Shown: positions 32,929 to 41,846, numbered from the stretch's first letter. The stretch: DNA of 64,000 bases from Pseudorhodoferax sp965279475 (GCA_965279475.1 CBDIIA010000003.1:1116001-1180000), one strand, 5' to 3'. Translations and numbers: made by a program. Notes: generated from the sequence alone by a model not told the origin.

Positions 32929-33461
32929 ACTCCATCTACGACATGCCACCCCATGGCGACTTCGCGCGCTACGTCGAAGAACTGACCCGGCAGGCAGCGG
33001 TCCGGCTGGGCGTGAGCGATGCCATTGCAGCCGCGGCCCCCGGCACGCCTGCGGCGGATGCCGCACAGGATATCCGCGCCAGGCTGCTGAAGAAGCTGGG
33101 CGATGCACAGACGCCCGGGAGCAAGACGCCAGTCCGATCGGGGCGCAAGCCACCCGCAACTGGCGCGGCGCCACGGTCGGCTCCGGCCCCCATGCCCAGG
33201 CCCGGACCGCTGGGCGCCGGCCCGTCGGCCGAAGCCTTCAAACCGCTGCTGCAGCTGGTCAAGATCGGCATCGGCCTGTGGATCGTCTACACGATCGCTG
33301 TCGCGGTGTTTCCAAAGGCTGCCGTGGCCGGCTGGCTCGTTCTGCTGGGCTTTGCGGCATGGGCGTTCGTGCGCGTGCGCCGCTTGCCCTGGTCCGAGTT
33401 GACGACCACGATGCAGGCAGGAATCGAAGAGGCTGCGCGCAACCCGCAACAGCGCCAGTAG
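32925..33461 (+). CDS. Hypothetical membrane protein downstream of coaBC
   Basis: The 178-residue protein is not recognised. It has a helical N-terminal part (FARYVEELTRQAAVRLGVSD), a Pro/Ala-rich linker (about 70-105) and two adjacent membrane helices (LLQLVKIGIGLWIVYTIAVAVF and AAVAGWLVLLGFAAWAFVRV, read in part), then a short cytoplasmic tail. It starts with GTG overlapping the coaBC stop, so it is translationally coupled to CoA biosynthesis. No signal peptide. A role cannot be assigned. Confidence 0.75.
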   Translation: MNSIYDMPPHGDFARYVEELTRQAAVRLGVSDAIAAAAPGTPAADAAQDIRARLLKKLGDAQTPGSKTPVRSGRKPPATGAAPRSAPAPMPRPGPLGAGPSAEAFKPLLQLVKIGIGLWIVYTIAVAVFPKAAVAGWLVLLGFAAWAFVRVRRLPWSELTTTMQAGIEEAARNPQQRQ

Positions 33462-33509
33462 CAGGTCTTGCCGCGCCGGGCCGCAGCCAGGCCTGCGGTT
33501 GGTTGGTGC

Positions 33510-33540
33510 AATGTACTTTTTTGTAATAAGAAGATACATT
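33510..33540. promoter_or_regulatory. A+T-rich promoter with inverted repeat before the hybrid kinase
   Basis: AATGTA (33510-33515) and TACATT (33535-33540) are inverted copies 19 bases apart within a strongly A+T-rich patch. TACATT could itself be the -10 box, seven bases before the kinase ATG. No ribosome site is evident, so the kinase message may be leaderless; the inverted repeat could be an operator. Confidence 0.4.
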
Positions 33541-33547
33541 TATTTGC

Positions 33548-36500
33548 ATGGTCAAGCACAGCATCAGCTTGCAAGGTGGAGAGGTTTCGGGCGCCTTCCT
33601 GATGGGCCTGATGCGGTCGTTCTACACCTTGTCGATCCTGCCGAGCGAGCCCGACGCGCTGGAGATGGACGCCATCGATCCGGCAAGCTGGTACCCGTAT
33701 TCCACGCTCATGCAGACCGTGCAGGACATCCAGCGTTCCTTTCCGGCCATCGACAACATCTTCTTCCGTGCTGGCGTCATCTTTCTGAACACCTGGTATG
33801 AACACGGTCCGGGCAAGGCATTGATCTTTTCTGGAATGGACTGGCTCTACGCCAACCAGGAGGGCGGCGGCTACAACACGGTCGTGCGCGGCGGCAGCAA
33901 GGACGAGATCGGCTGGTGCCGGCTGGTGTCCATCGACGAAGAAGCGGGGCTTGCCGTCTACGAGAACGTGAACCCGCTGCCGGCCGATTTCGTCACCGGG
34001 CTCTTCTACCAGGGATGCATGCTGTTCGGCGACATGGACTTCGTCGCTGTCGAGGGCAGCACGGTGCCCTACGCCGGTAACCCGGCATTTGACGTGGTCA
34101 CCGTCAGCGTCAGGTTCCGGCAAAAGCCCAAGAGCGTCCTGCGAGATCTGGACGCCTGCCTGGACGCGGCCGGTCCCCATGCGGTTCCTGATTTCAGCGC
34201 GGACGAACTTCGGTCGCTGGTCTGGAAGTACAAGGCGCTTCGCAACAGCCAGGCGATGGCGGCGGCCTATTTCAACGAGATCAACGTGATCCTCGCGCAG
34301 TCCGTTGCCCAGGGCGTGAAAATCGGCCGCGAGCTCGCGGTGGCAAAGATGCAGGCGGAAGCTGCCAACGAGGCCAAGAGCAGTTTCCTGGCCAACATGA
34401 GCCACGAAATCCGCACGCCGATGAATGCCATCGTCGGCATGGCCCACCTGGCGTTGAAGACCGGCCTCGACGCGCGCCAGCGCGACTACCTGCAGAAGAT
34501 CCAGCTGTCGAGCCAGCACCTACTGGGCATCCTCAACGACATCCTCGATTTCTCCAAGGTGGAGGCCGGGCGGATGGAGGTCGAACGCATCGCCTTCGAT
34601 CTGGAGACGGTCTTCGGAGGCCTGGTGACGGTGGTCGCCGACAAGGCCCGCGCCAAGCGCCTCGAGCTGATCTGCGATATCGCTGCGGACGTGCCGCGCG
34701 ATCTGCTCGGCGATCCCCTGCGGCTGGGCCAGATCCTGATCAACTACGCCACCAACGCCATCAAGTTCACGGAAGCGGGCGAAGTGACCTTGCAGGCGCA
34801 GCTGCTGCATCGCGGCGTGCACGATGTGCTGCTGCGCTTCGAGGTGCGCGACACGGGCATCGGTCTGAGCGCCGCGCAGATCGGCCGGCTGTTCCAGAGC
34901 TTCAGCCAGGCCGATACGTCGACGACCCGCAAGTTCGGTGGTACCGGCCTGGGCCTGGCCATCAGCAAGGCGCTGGTCGAACTCATGGGCGGTGAAGTGG
35001 GGGTGGACAGCACGCCCGGGCGGGGCTCGACGTTCTGGTTCACGGCGCGCTTCGGGCTGGGCGAGGCGTCTGCCGTGCAGCGGCAGGACCGGCGCGAACT
35101 GCCGGGCGTTCGGATCCTGGTGGTCGACGACAACCCCACGGCCGCGATGGTGCTCGGCACGATGCTGGACCGCATGGGCTTTGCCACCATGACGGTGCAC
35201 GATGGCGACGCTGCCGTGCAAGCGGTGCAGCGTCAGAACTTCGACATCGTGGTGCTGGACTGGCAGATGCCCGGGATCGATGGCATTGCGACGGGGCGGC
35301 AGATCGGCCTGCTGGGGCTGGATCCGCCGCCACGTTGCATCCTGGTCACCGCCTATGGCCGCGAAGATGCGCTGGAGGCGAGCCGGAAAGCCGGGTTCGA
35401 CCAGGTGCTGCAAAAGCCTGTCTCGGGCTCGGAAATGCTCGATGCCATCATGCACAGCCTGCACCGCACCAGCCTGCATGCCACGCCGCTGGACCTGCCT
35501 GCTGGCGACTCCAGTGCGCTGGCGTCCCTGGCCAGTCGGCGCGGAGCACGCATCCTGCTGGTCGAAGACAACGAGCTGAACCAGCAGGTCGCCTCCGAAC
35601 TGATGCAGCACGCTGGGTTCCGCGTGGACATCGCCGAACATGGCGGTGTGGCGCTGGAGATGATCGCGGCCCATGCCGACGACCCGGTACCGTACGAGTT
35701 GGTGTTGATGGACATGCAGATGCCGGTGATGGACGGGGTCACCGCCACCAGGGCATTGCGGCAGGACCCCCGGTGGGATGCCTTGCCGGTGGTGGCGATG
35801 ACGGCCAACGCCATGGCGGCCGATCGCGAGCGGTGCACCGCTGCCGGCATGGCGGGCTTTGTGTCCAAGCCGATCGAACCCGACGCGTTATGGCTGGTAT
35901 TGGCCAGGTGGATCGCGCCGCGTGCGCAGCCGCAGACAGAGCTGCCTGCGGCGCAGCCATTGCCGGCGCCGCAGACCGGCGGCGCGCAGCTTGTCATCGC
36001 CGGGCTCGACCAGGCCGAAGGCCTGCGTCGCGTGATGGGCAAGCGTGCCCTGTACGTATCCCTGCTGCGCAAGTTCGTCGGCGCGCAAGGCGCGATGCTG
36101 TCGGAGTTGATGCGCTGCATGGATACCGGCGAATGGGAGACGGCGGAGCGGAGTGCCCACAGCCTCAAGGGGATGGCGGGCAACATTGGCGCCCATGCGG
36201 TGGCGGCGCAGGCGGGCCGACTTGAGACCCTGCTGCGCGAACGGGCCTCGCGAGACCGGATTGCCTTGCAGATCGGCCCGCTGCAGCAGAACCTGGCCGA
36301 ACTGGTCAATGCGATCGAACAGGCGTTACCTGCCGCGGACGATGCGGCGGCCCCTGCAGTCGATGCGCTGGATGGACCCCAGCGGCTGGCGCTGGAGCTT
36401 GGGCTGCGGCAGATGCTGCAAGAGTCTGACGGTGCCGTGGCCGACCTGCTGGAGCAGAACGGCCCTGGTTTCCAGGCCTTGCTGGGACCACGGTATGAAG

Positions 36501-36577
36501 CAGTGCGCCAGGCCGTCGAGAGTTTCGATTTCGATGCCGCGCTGCAATGGCTGGAGACACCGGGCGACAATGGCTAG
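33548..36577 (+). CDS. Hybrid sensor histidine kinase (HK-REC-REC-Hpt) with unrecognised N-terminal domain
   Basis: The 1009-residue protein has no membrane segment. Residues 1 to about 235 form a domain I do not recognise (FFRAGVIFLNTWYEHGPG; GWCRLVSIDEEAGLAVYEN), perhaps a soluble sensor. A HisKA domain with phospho-His 286 (NMSHEIRTPMN), an HATPase with NYATNAIKF, DTGIGLS and GTGLGLAI, two receiver domains with D571 (VVLDWQMPG) and D722 (VLMDMQMPV), and an Hpt with H871 (AHSLKGMAGN) follow: a complete internal phosphorelay. No output regulator is adjacent. It lies between coaBC and dut, which are usually neighbours. Confidence 0.92.
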   Translation: MVKHSISLQGGEVSGAFLMGLMRSFYTLSILPSEPDALEMDAIDPASWYPYSTLMQTVQDIQRSFPAIDNIFFRAGVIFLNTWYEHGPGKALIFSGMDWLYANQEGGGYNTVVRGGSKDEIGWCRLVSIDEEAGLAVYENVNPLPADFVTGLFYQGCMLFGDMDFVAVEGSTVPYAGNPAFDVVTVSVRFRQKPKSVLRDLDACLDAAGPHAVPDFSADELRSLVWKYKALRNSQAMAAAYFNEINVILAQSVAQGVKIGRELAVAKMQAEAANEAKSSFLANMSHEIRTPMNAIVGMAHLALKTGLDARQRDYLQKIQLSSQHLLGILNDILDFSKVEAGRMEVERIAFDLETVFGGLVTVVADKARAKRLELICDIAADVPRDLLGDPLRLGQILINYATNAIKFTEAGEVTLQAQLLHRGVHDVLLRFEVRDTGIGLSAAQIGRLFQSFSQADTSTTRKFGGTGLGLAISKALVELMGGEVGVDSTPGRGSTFWFTARFGLGEASAVQRQDRRELPGVRILVVDDNPTAAMVLGTMLDRMGFATMTVHDGDAAVQAVQRQNFDIVVLDWQMPGIDGIATGRQIGLLGLDPPPRCILVTAYGREDALEASRKAGFDQVLQKPVSGSEMLDAIMHSLHRTSLHATPLDLPAGDSSALASLASRRGARILLVEDNELNQQVASELMQHAGFRVDIAEHGGVALEMIAAHADDPVPYELVLMDMQMPVMDGVTATRALRQDPRWDALPVVAMTANAMAADRERCTAAGMAGFVSKPIEPDALWLVLARWIAPRAQPQTELPAAQPLPAPQTGGAQLVIAGLDQAEGLRRVMGKRALYVSLLRKFVGAQGAMLSELMRCMDTGEWETAERSAHSLKGMAGNIGAHAVAAQAGRLETLLRERASRDRIALQIGPLQQNLAELVNAIEQALPAADDAAAPAVDALDGPQRLALELGLRQMLQESDGAVADLLEQNGPGFQALLGPRYEAVRQAVESFDFDAALQWLETPGDNG

Positions 36578-37024
36578 ATGCACATCGACGTCAAGATCAT
36601 CGACCCCCGCATGGCCGAGCAACTGCCCGCCTATGCCACCCCCGGCAGCGCCGGCCTCGACCTGCGCGCCTGCCTGCAGGAATCACTGACGCTGGCGCCC
36701 AACGCCTGGCAGCTGGTGCCCACCGGCATCGCGATCCACCTGGCCGATCCGGCGTTCGCCGCGCTGATCCTGCCGCGCTCGGGGCTCGGCCACAAGCACG
36801 GCATCGTGCTGGGCAATCTGGTCGGCCTGATCGACAGCGACTACCAGGGTCAACTGATGGTGAGCGCGTGGAACCGCAGCAGCGTACCGTTCACGATCGA
36901 ACCGATGGAGCGCATTGCGCAACTGGTGGTCGTGCCGGTCGTGCAGGCACAGTTCAACGTGGTGCAGGAGTTCCCTGCGTCCGCCCGCGGCGAAGGCGGC
37001 TACGGCTCGACCGGCACGACCTGA
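36578..37024 (+). CDS. dut: dUTP diphosphatase
   Basis: The 148-residue trimeric dUTPase hydrolyses dUTP to dUMP, preventing uracil incorporation into DNA. The five family motifs are visible: ATPGSAGLDLRA, LPRSGLGHKHGI, GNLVGLIDSDYQG, RIAQLVVVP and the C-terminal arm RGEGGYGSTGT. The ATG follows the kinase stop with no spacing (TAGATG), so coupling is likely. In related genomes dut directly follows coaBC; here two genes intervene. Confidence 0.97.
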   Translation: MHIDVKIIDPRMAEQLPAYATPGSAGLDLRACLQESLTLAPNAWQLVPTGIAIHLADPAFAALILPRSGLGHKHGIVLGNLVGLIDSDYQGQLMVSAWNRSSVPFTIEPMERIAQLVVVPVVQAQFNVVQEFPASARGEGGYGSTGTT

Positions 37025-37063
37025 ACGAAGGCGGCCGGGCCACCGCGCTGTGCCGTCGTGGGT

Positions 37064-37588
37064 TCAGTGCAGCGACGAGCCGCCCGGCGCCTGGACCTGC
37101 ACCTTGAAGAAACCGGTGCCGGCCGTGCCGCGGCCGATCTCTTCCTCGGTGGCTTCACGCACGGAGTTCACCTTCAGCGTGAGCCGCAGCGCGATGCCCG
37201 ACAGCGGATGGTTGCCATCGAGCACCACGTGCTCGGGATAGATCTCGGTGATGGTGTACATCAGCTCCCGTGGAATCTCCGCGCTGATGCCTTCGGGCAA
37301 GGCCAGGCCGTCGAAGCTCATGCCTTCTTCGAGCACGTCGGGGAACAGAGCCCGAGGCTCCAGGAAGATCAGCTGGTCGTTGAAGTCGCCGAACGCGTCT
37401 TCCGGCTCCAGGTGCAGCTGCAGCACGTCGCCGGGAACATGGCCTTGCAGCGCGGCCTCGATCGTCTTCAGCAGATCACCGCCGCCGACCAGGAACTCGA
37501 CCGGATCGTCGAGCACGTCGAGGTCTTCGCCGAGGGTGTCCTTCAGCGTCCAGGTCAGGGCCACGACGCATTGTTGAGTGATTTCCAT
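37064..37588 (-). CDS. SlyD-like FKBP-type peptidyl-prolyl isomerase
   Basis: The 174-residue protein has the FKBP fold with an inserted-flap domain like SlyD: CVVALTWTLKDTLGEDLDVL, a GGGDLLKTIEAALQGHVPGD segment and EDAFGDFNDQLIFLEP. The metal-binding His/Cys-rich tail of E. coli SlyD is absent, as in many beta-proteobacterial versions. It would act in cytoplasmic protein folding. The start codon lies six bases after GACAAT on this strand, another possible leaderless message. It is convergent with dut and divergent from the RoxA-like gene. Confidence 0.88.
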   Translation of the reverse strand: MEITQQCVVALTWTLKDTLGEDLDVLDDPVEFLVGGGDLLKTIEAALQGHVPGDVLQLHLEPEDAFGDFNDQLIFLEPRALFPDVLEEGMSFDGLALPEGISAEIPRELMYTITEIYPEHVVLDGNHPLSGIALRLTLKVNSVREATEEEIGRGTAGTGFFKVQVQAPGGSSLH

Positions 37589-37594
37589 AGGAGA

Positions 37595-37600
37595 ATTGTC
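37595..37600 (-). promoter_or_regulatory. GACAAT -10-like box six bases before the SlyD-like start
   Basis: The minus strand reads GACAAT, then TCTCCT, then ATG at 37588. The spacing matches the TACAAT boxes before queG, the DUF455 gene and parE and would put the start codon at the 5' end of the message. Confidence 0.35.
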
Positions 37601-37652
37601 GCAGTTTCGTTGCGGCCATGTGGTGCCGGACGAGCACGTTTCAGGGAGCCGG

Positions 37653-38798
37653 ATGGACATCACGACAGGTTTGCCGTTGCTGGGCGGGCTCTCCCCGCAG
37701 CAGTTCATGCGCAGGCATTGGCAGAAAAAACCGCTGCTGGTCCGCGCCGCGGTGCCGGCCCTGGCCGGACTTCCGTCGCGGACTGAGTTGTTTGCGCTGG
37801 CCGCGCGTGACGACGTCGAGTCGCGCCTGGTCTCGCACAGTGCCCGGGGCTGGAAGTTGCGGCACGGCCCGCTGGAGCGGCGCGCCTTGCCGCCGCTGGC
37901 GCAACGCGCCTGGTCGCTGCTGGTCCAGGGCGTCGATCTGCACAGCGAGGCCGCGCATGCACTGATGCAGCAGTTCCGCTTCATCCCGGAAGCCCGGCTC
38001 GACGATCTGATGATCAGCTATGCCAGCGACGGTGGCGGCGTCGGCCCGCACTTCGACAGCTACGACGTGTTTCTGCTGCAGTCCCATGGCCGCAGGCGCT
38101 GGCGCATCGGGCGGCAACGCGACCTGCGCCTGCAGGACGATGTGCCGCTGAAGATCCTGGCCGACTTCACGCCCGAGCAGGAGTTCGTGCTCGAGCCCGG
38201 CGACATGCTGTACCTGCCGCCCCGTTACGCGCACGACGGGATCGCGCTGGGCGAGTGCATGACCTGTTCGATCGGCTTTCGGGCGCCGAGCCGCGGCGGC
38301 GTGGCGCGCGAGCTGCTGCAGCGCCTGGCCGAGACTTCGGACGACGCCTTGGGCGAGGCGCTGTACCGCGACCCGCAACAGGCGGCGACCGCCGAGCCGG
38401 CGCGCATTCCCGATGCCGTGCAGGGTTTCGCGCGCGAGGCGCTCGAAGCGCTGCTGCGCGAGCCCGCTGCGCTCGACTGCGCGCTGGGCGAGATCCTGAC
38501 GGAGCCCAAACCCAACGTGTGGTTCGATGCTGCACAAGAGGCGGATACGCCCGATCTGGCGGACGCGCGTGGCGGCCTGGTGCTGGACCGGCGCAGCCGC
38601 ATGCTGTATGACGCCGACCATCTGTTCATCAACGGCGAAAGCTACCGCGCGGCCGGACGCGATGCCTTGCTGATGCGCGCGCTGGCCGACCACCGTCGGC
38701 TCGATGCGCGGGCACTCGCAGGCGCCAGCAGGGCGGCGCGTGACCTGCTGCAGGCCTGGTGCGATGATGGATGGGTGCGGCCGCTCGACGCGCCGTAG
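37653..38798 (+). CDS. JmjC-type ribosomal protein oxygenase (RoxA/YcfD-like)
   Basis: The 381-residue protein is a cupin-fold 2-oxoglutarate/Fe(II) oxygenase similar to E. coli YcfD (RoxA), which hydroxylates an arginine of ribosomal protein L16. The metal ligands are visible: HxD in GPHFDSYDVFLLQ and the distal histidine in LPPRYAHDGIAL. The N-terminal FMRRHWQKKPLLVRAA and the C-terminal winged-helix-like dimer region complete the usual architecture. AGGGAG seven bases before the ATG at 37653 fixes the start. The actual ribosomal substrate in this organism is inferred from the family only. Confidence 0.9.
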   Translation: MDITTGLPLLGGLSPQQFMRRHWQKKPLLVRAAVPALAGLPSRTELFALAARDDVESRLVSHSARGWKLRHGPLERRALPPLAQRAWSLLVQGVDLHSEAAHALMQQFRFIPEARLDDLMISYASDGGGVGPHFDSYDVFLLQSHGRRRWRIGRQRDLRLQDDVPLKILADFTPEQEFVLEPGDMLYLPPRYAHDGIALGECMTCSIGFRAPSRGGVARELLQRLAETSDDALGEALYRDPQQAATAEPARIPDAVQGFAREALEALLREPAALDCALGEILTEPKPNVWFDAAQEADTPDLADARGGLVLDRRSRMLYDADHLFINGESYRAAGRDALLMRALADHRRLDARALAGASRAARDLLQAWCDDGWVRPLDAP

Positions 38799-38844
38799 CG
38801 GCACGGCGCCTGCGGGCCTGCCGATCCCATGGAAGGAGCTGAAC

Positions 38845-39381
38845 ATGCACACCGTATCTTCCAACGACAGCGGCAATGGCGAGCCGGTGCCCGACGCGCC
38901 GGCCTTGCCGCACGGCCGCTTCGAAGGCCGGGTTGCCTTCAAGCAGTGGGTGCGCGATGCGCTGCAGTGCGCGGCGCGTGAGGGCTGGCGCGAGATCGTC
39001 GTCAGCGATGCGAATTTCGAGGATTGGCCGCTGGGCGAGCGGGCCGTCTGCGACGCGTTGGCCGCCTGGTCGGGCACCGGCCGCAAGTTCGTGATGCTGG
39101 CCTGCAACTACGACGAACTGGTCCGGCGCCACGCGCGTTTCGTCGTGTGGCGCAGGACCTGGTCGCACCTCATCGAATGCCATGCTTGCACACGCGCCGA
39201 CCCGCTCGAACTGCCCAGCGCGATGGTCAGCCCGGCCTGGGCGATGCGCCGGCTCGACCCTCTGCATTGCACCGGCGTCGGCGGTAACGAACCCGAGCGC
39301 CGCGTGCAGGTGCGCGAAGTGCTCAACGAATGGCTGCGCAAGAGCGCGCCGGCGTTTCCGTCGTCGGTGCTTGGTTTGTAA
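38845..39381 (+). CDS. Conserved hypothetical protein
   Basis: The 178-residue cytoplasmic protein is not recognised. It has a middle region reading VVSDANFEDWPLGERAVCDAL and FVMLACNYDELVRRHARFVVWRRTW (in part), which suggests an alpha/beta fold, and a possible metal-binding pair IECHAC. The ATG at 38845 follows a strong GGAAGGAG site, so it is surely translated. It lies 46 bases after the RoxA-like gene and could be co-transcribed with it. No function is proposed. Confidence 0.75.
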   Translation: MHTVSSNDSGNGEPVPDAPALPHGRFEGRVAFKQWVRDALQCAAREGWREIVVSDANFEDWPLGERAVCDALAAWSGTGRKFVMLACNYDELVRRHARFVVWRRTWSHLIECHACTRADPLELPSAMVSPAWAMRRLDPLHCTGVGGNEPERRVQVREVLNEWLRKSAPAFPSSVLGL

Positions 39382-39430
39382 AGCTGTCGCGGCGTTCCTC
39401 AGGGTTTCCGACACTTGCATACCGTCTGGC

Positions 39431-39436
39431 TATAAT
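39431..39436 (+). promoter_or_regulatory. -10 box (TATAAT) of the Ala/Pro-rich lipoprotein gene
   Basis: A perfect TATAAT lies 17 bases after CCGACA (39408-39413), a partial match to TTGACA. It would give a leader of about 105 bases that includes the hairpin at 39454-39479. The consensus -10 box suggests strong expression. Confidence 0.6.
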
Positions 39437-39453
39437 CTTGGGCTGAGATGAAA

Positions 39454-39479
39454 GCGATCGAGTGCTTTCACTCGGTCGC
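39454..39479 (+). promoter_or_regulatory. Leader hairpin upstream of the lipoprotein gene
   Basis: GCGATCGAGTG (39454-39464) pairs with CACTCGGTCGC (39469-39479) over 11 base pairs, one of them G-U, with a CTTT loop. It falls about 15 bases after the expected transcription start. Such a 5' stem could stabilise an abundant message or be part of a regulatory leader. Confidence 0.6.
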
Positions 39480-39546
39480 TGCAACCGCATGTGTTGGGCC
39501 GACAGTTTTCGGATGATCTCCTCTCCCATAACAAAGGACTTTTGTA

Positions 39547-39828
39547 ATGAACAAATCGCTCGTATTGGCTGCTCTGATGGCAGCCGTGGCCCTGGCAGCT
39601 TGTGGCAAGAAGGAAGAGCCGGCGCCAGCGCCCGCTCCGGCTCCCGTCGCGGCACCCGCACCTGCACCTGCCCCGGCTGAGCCCGCATCCGCTCCGGCCG
39701 ACGCTGCTTCCGCCGCCGCCGGTGCTGCTTCGGCTGCCGACGCTGCTGCTTCCGCCGTGTCCGGCGCTGCCGATGCTGCCAAGGCTGCTGCAGACGCTGC
39801 CAAGGCTGCCGCTGAGCCGAAGAAGTAA
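39547..39828 (+). CDS. Small Ala/Pro-rich lipoprotein
   Basis: The 93-residue precursor has a signal peptide with lipobox VALAACGKK. The mature part is of very low complexity: a Pro/Ala stretch (EPAPAPAPAPVAAPAPAP) followed by an alanine/serine/aspartate helix (SAADAAASAVSGAADAAKAA) and a PKK end. Such proteins may span or spread in the periplasm; no enzymatic role is expected. A consensus promoter, structured leader and strong terminator frame it as a single-gene, probably highly expressed unit. Confidence 0.85.
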   Translation: MNKSLVLAALMAAVALAACGKKEEPAPAPAPAPVAAPAPAPAPAEPASAPADAASAAAGAASAADAAASAVSGAADAAKAAADAAKAAAEPKK

Positions 39829-39848
39829 GAAGCTTCGCTTCTCGCAGA

Positions 39849-39872
39849 AAGCCACCGTGAGGTGGCTTTTTT
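39849..39872 (+). terminator. Rho-independent terminator of the lipoprotein gene
   Basis: GCCACC-GTGA-GGTGGC followed by six T residues, with AAA in front, ends 44 bases after the lipoprotein stop. It is the clearest intrinsic terminator in the window. Confidence 0.9.
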
Positions 39873-39930
39873 CATGGGCGCCGAATTCTCGATGAAGGGC
39901 GCCGTGACGCCGCGACGCAGCAGGCGGGCG

Positions 39931-40710
39931 TCACACCACGAACCAGTCGCTCCCGGTCACGGGGTCGGCCACACTCAGCTCCAGGCCCGCGCAGCCTTGC
40001 GCATGGGCCAGCGCCGCCAGCGCCAGCTCCGGGCGGTTGTTCTGCCGGCTGAGGTGTGCGCCGACGATGCGCTGCAGCCAGCCGTGCGCAGCCACCGCGG
40101 CGGCGATCTCGGCCGCGACCGGGTTGGCCAGGTGGCCGTGCAGGCCGCCGACGCGCCGCTTCAGAAACACCGGGTAGGGCGAGGCGGCCAGCAGATCCGG
40201 GTCGTGGTTGCACTCCAGCAGCAGGGTGCGGCAACCGGCCAGCTGGGCCAGCACGTGGGGTGTCGGATGCCCCAGGTCGGTGAGGATGCCCAGGCGCACG
40301 GCACCGTCGGAGCAGCACAGCTGCAGCGGCTCGCGCGCATCGTGCGGCACGGTGAAGGGCAGCAGTTGCAAGGCGCCGCAGTCGATCGCTGCGCCGTCGC
40401 GCGCGATGTGCAGCAGGCCGTCGAAATCGTGGAAGTCGATGCCGGCGTGCGTGCCGTGGCTCATCCAGATCGGGATACGGTGGCGCAGCGCCAGCGTGCG
40501 GGCGCTGCCGATGTGGTCGCTGTGCTCGTGGGTGATGAAGATCGCGTCGAGGTCGTCGATCTGCAGGCCGGCCGCGAACAGGCGTTTGGCCAGTTCGCGC
40601 GGCCCCAATCCACAATCGACGAGCACGCGGGTGGCTGCGCTGCCCTGGCCGGCCTCGACGACCGTGGCGTTGCCCGAGCTGCCGCTGCCTAGATTCTTGA
40701 AGCGCAACAC
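39931..40710 (-). CDS. MBL-fold metallo-hydrolase (YycJ/WalJ-like)
   Basis: The 259-residue protein starts LRFKNLGSGSSGNATVVEAG, typical of the YycJ-like branch, and has the zinc motif HEHSDHIGS (HxHxDH) with further ligands in LTDLGHP and VGAHLSRQNNRPE. Relatives are predicted nucleases or phosphodiesterases; the substrate is not established. It lies 13 bases downstream of bamC on the same strand, so it belongs to the dapA-bamC transcript. Confidence 0.9.
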   Translation of the reverse strand: MLRFKNLGSGSSGNATVVEAGQGSAATRVLVDCGLGPRELAKRLFAAGLQIDDLDAIFITHEHSDHIGSARTLALRHRIPIWMSHGTHAGIDFHDFDGLLHIARDGAAIDCGALQLLPFTVPHDAREPLQLCCSDGAVRLGILTDLGHPTPHVLAQLAGCRTLLLECNHDPDLLAASPYPVFLKRRVGGLHGHLANPVAAEIAAAVAAHGWLQRIVGAHLSRQNNRPELALAALAHAQGCAGLELSVADPVTGSDWFVV

Positions 40711-40723
40711 GCGCCGAGGGCCC

Positions 40724-41815
40724 CTAGCGCAGGTCGTCGGCGATCACCTTGACGATGCGCTGCGCATTGGCGGAGGTCTCGGGCACGCCGCTCGCATTCA
40801 ATACCGACACCGTGGTCGATTCGCCTTGGCTGCGCACCGCGATCCGGTATTTGAGCGGCGGCGTCGACGACGCACTGCTGAACAGCTTGCCGAAGAAGCC
40901 GGGATCCTTCTTGTCGGCCGTCGGCTCGACGTAGCGCACGAAGTACATGCCCTGGCTGCGGTCGCGGTCCTCGACCGTGAAGCCGGTGCGGTCGAGCGAC
41001 AGGCCGACCCTGCGCCATGCCCGGTCGAAACCGTCGTCGATCTGGACCACCGGCGCATTGTTGACCGTCGCGATGCGCGAGGTCGAACGCACAGTGGCTT
41101 CCGCGATGGTGGCGGCCCGGGCCTGCTCGGCCGTGCCGCCGAGCTTGACCATCAGGCGGCGCAGGAATTCGGTCTCGAGCTCCGGATCGACGGCGCGGGG
41201 CTGCCACACGGTACGGTCGCGAGCCAGGGTATCTGGATAGACCTCGACCATGCCGCGGTGGCTGATGTAGACCTCGGTCGCGCCGGAAGCCGTGCGTTCC
41301 AGGCGGGTGCGGAACTTGTCGCGCTCGCCGGTGGAGTAGATCGAGTCGATCAGCTTGCCCAGCGTGTTGCGGATGAAGTCCTGCGGAATCTTCGCGCGGT
41401 TCTCCGCCCAGTCGGTCTCCATGATGCCGAGGTTCGACTGGTCGATGGTCAGCAGGAAGCCGTTTTCCTGCCAGAAGTCGCGGATCGGGCCCCAGAGCTG
41501 GTCCGACGGGCGGTTGATCACCAGCCAGCGCTGCGTGCCCGAACGTTCGATCCGCACGTCGCCCAGCGTGGTTGCTGCGATCGGCGCCACCACCGGCACC
41601 GGGCCGGCTGCGCCATAACTGCTGGCGCTGACCGAGCCGGATGCGCCCGGCATGCCGTAGCGGCTGTCCTTGGTCAGTTGGGTCAGGTCCGGTGGCACTT
41701 CGAGCGATGGGCCCTTGCCCGCGCTCTTGTAGTCGATGCGATCTCCATCCAGCACCGAGCAGGCGGCGAGCGACACAGCCAGGGCCAGCAGCCCCGATCT
41801 AGCGATATGGTTCAC
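40724..41815 (-). CDS. bamC: Outer-membrane protein assembly lipoprotein BamC
   Basis: The 363-residue lipoprotein has a signal peptide ending in LAACSVLDGDR and two BamC (NlpB) helix-grip domains with a conserved unstructured N-terminal part (DYKSAGKGPSLEVPPDLTQL in part). It is an accessory of the BamABCDE complex that inserts beta-barrels into the outer membrane. It starts 31 bases after dapA, the same order as dapA-bamC (nlpB) in E. coli. The MBL gene follows. Confidence 0.93.
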   Translation of the reverse strand: MNHIARSGLLALAVSLAACSVLDGDRIDYKSAGKGPSLEVPPDLTQLTKDSRYGMPGASGSVSASSYGAAGPVPVVAPIAATTLGDVRIERSGTQRWLVINRPSDQLWGPIRDFWQENGFLLTIDQSNLGIMETDWAENRAKIPQDFIRNTLGKLIDSIYSTGERDKFRTRLERTASGATEVYISHRGMVEVYPDTLARDRTVWQPRAVDPELETEFLRRLMVKLGGTAEQARAATIAEATVRSTSRIATVNNAPVVQIDDGFDRAWRRVGLSLDRTGFTVEDRDRSQGMYFVRYVEPTADKKDPGFFGKLFSSASSTPPLKYRIAVRSQGESTTVSVLNASGVPETSANAQRIVKVIADDLR

Positions 41816-41846
41816 GTGCAGTATTCCTGAGTAGAGTTCGGCGCGG

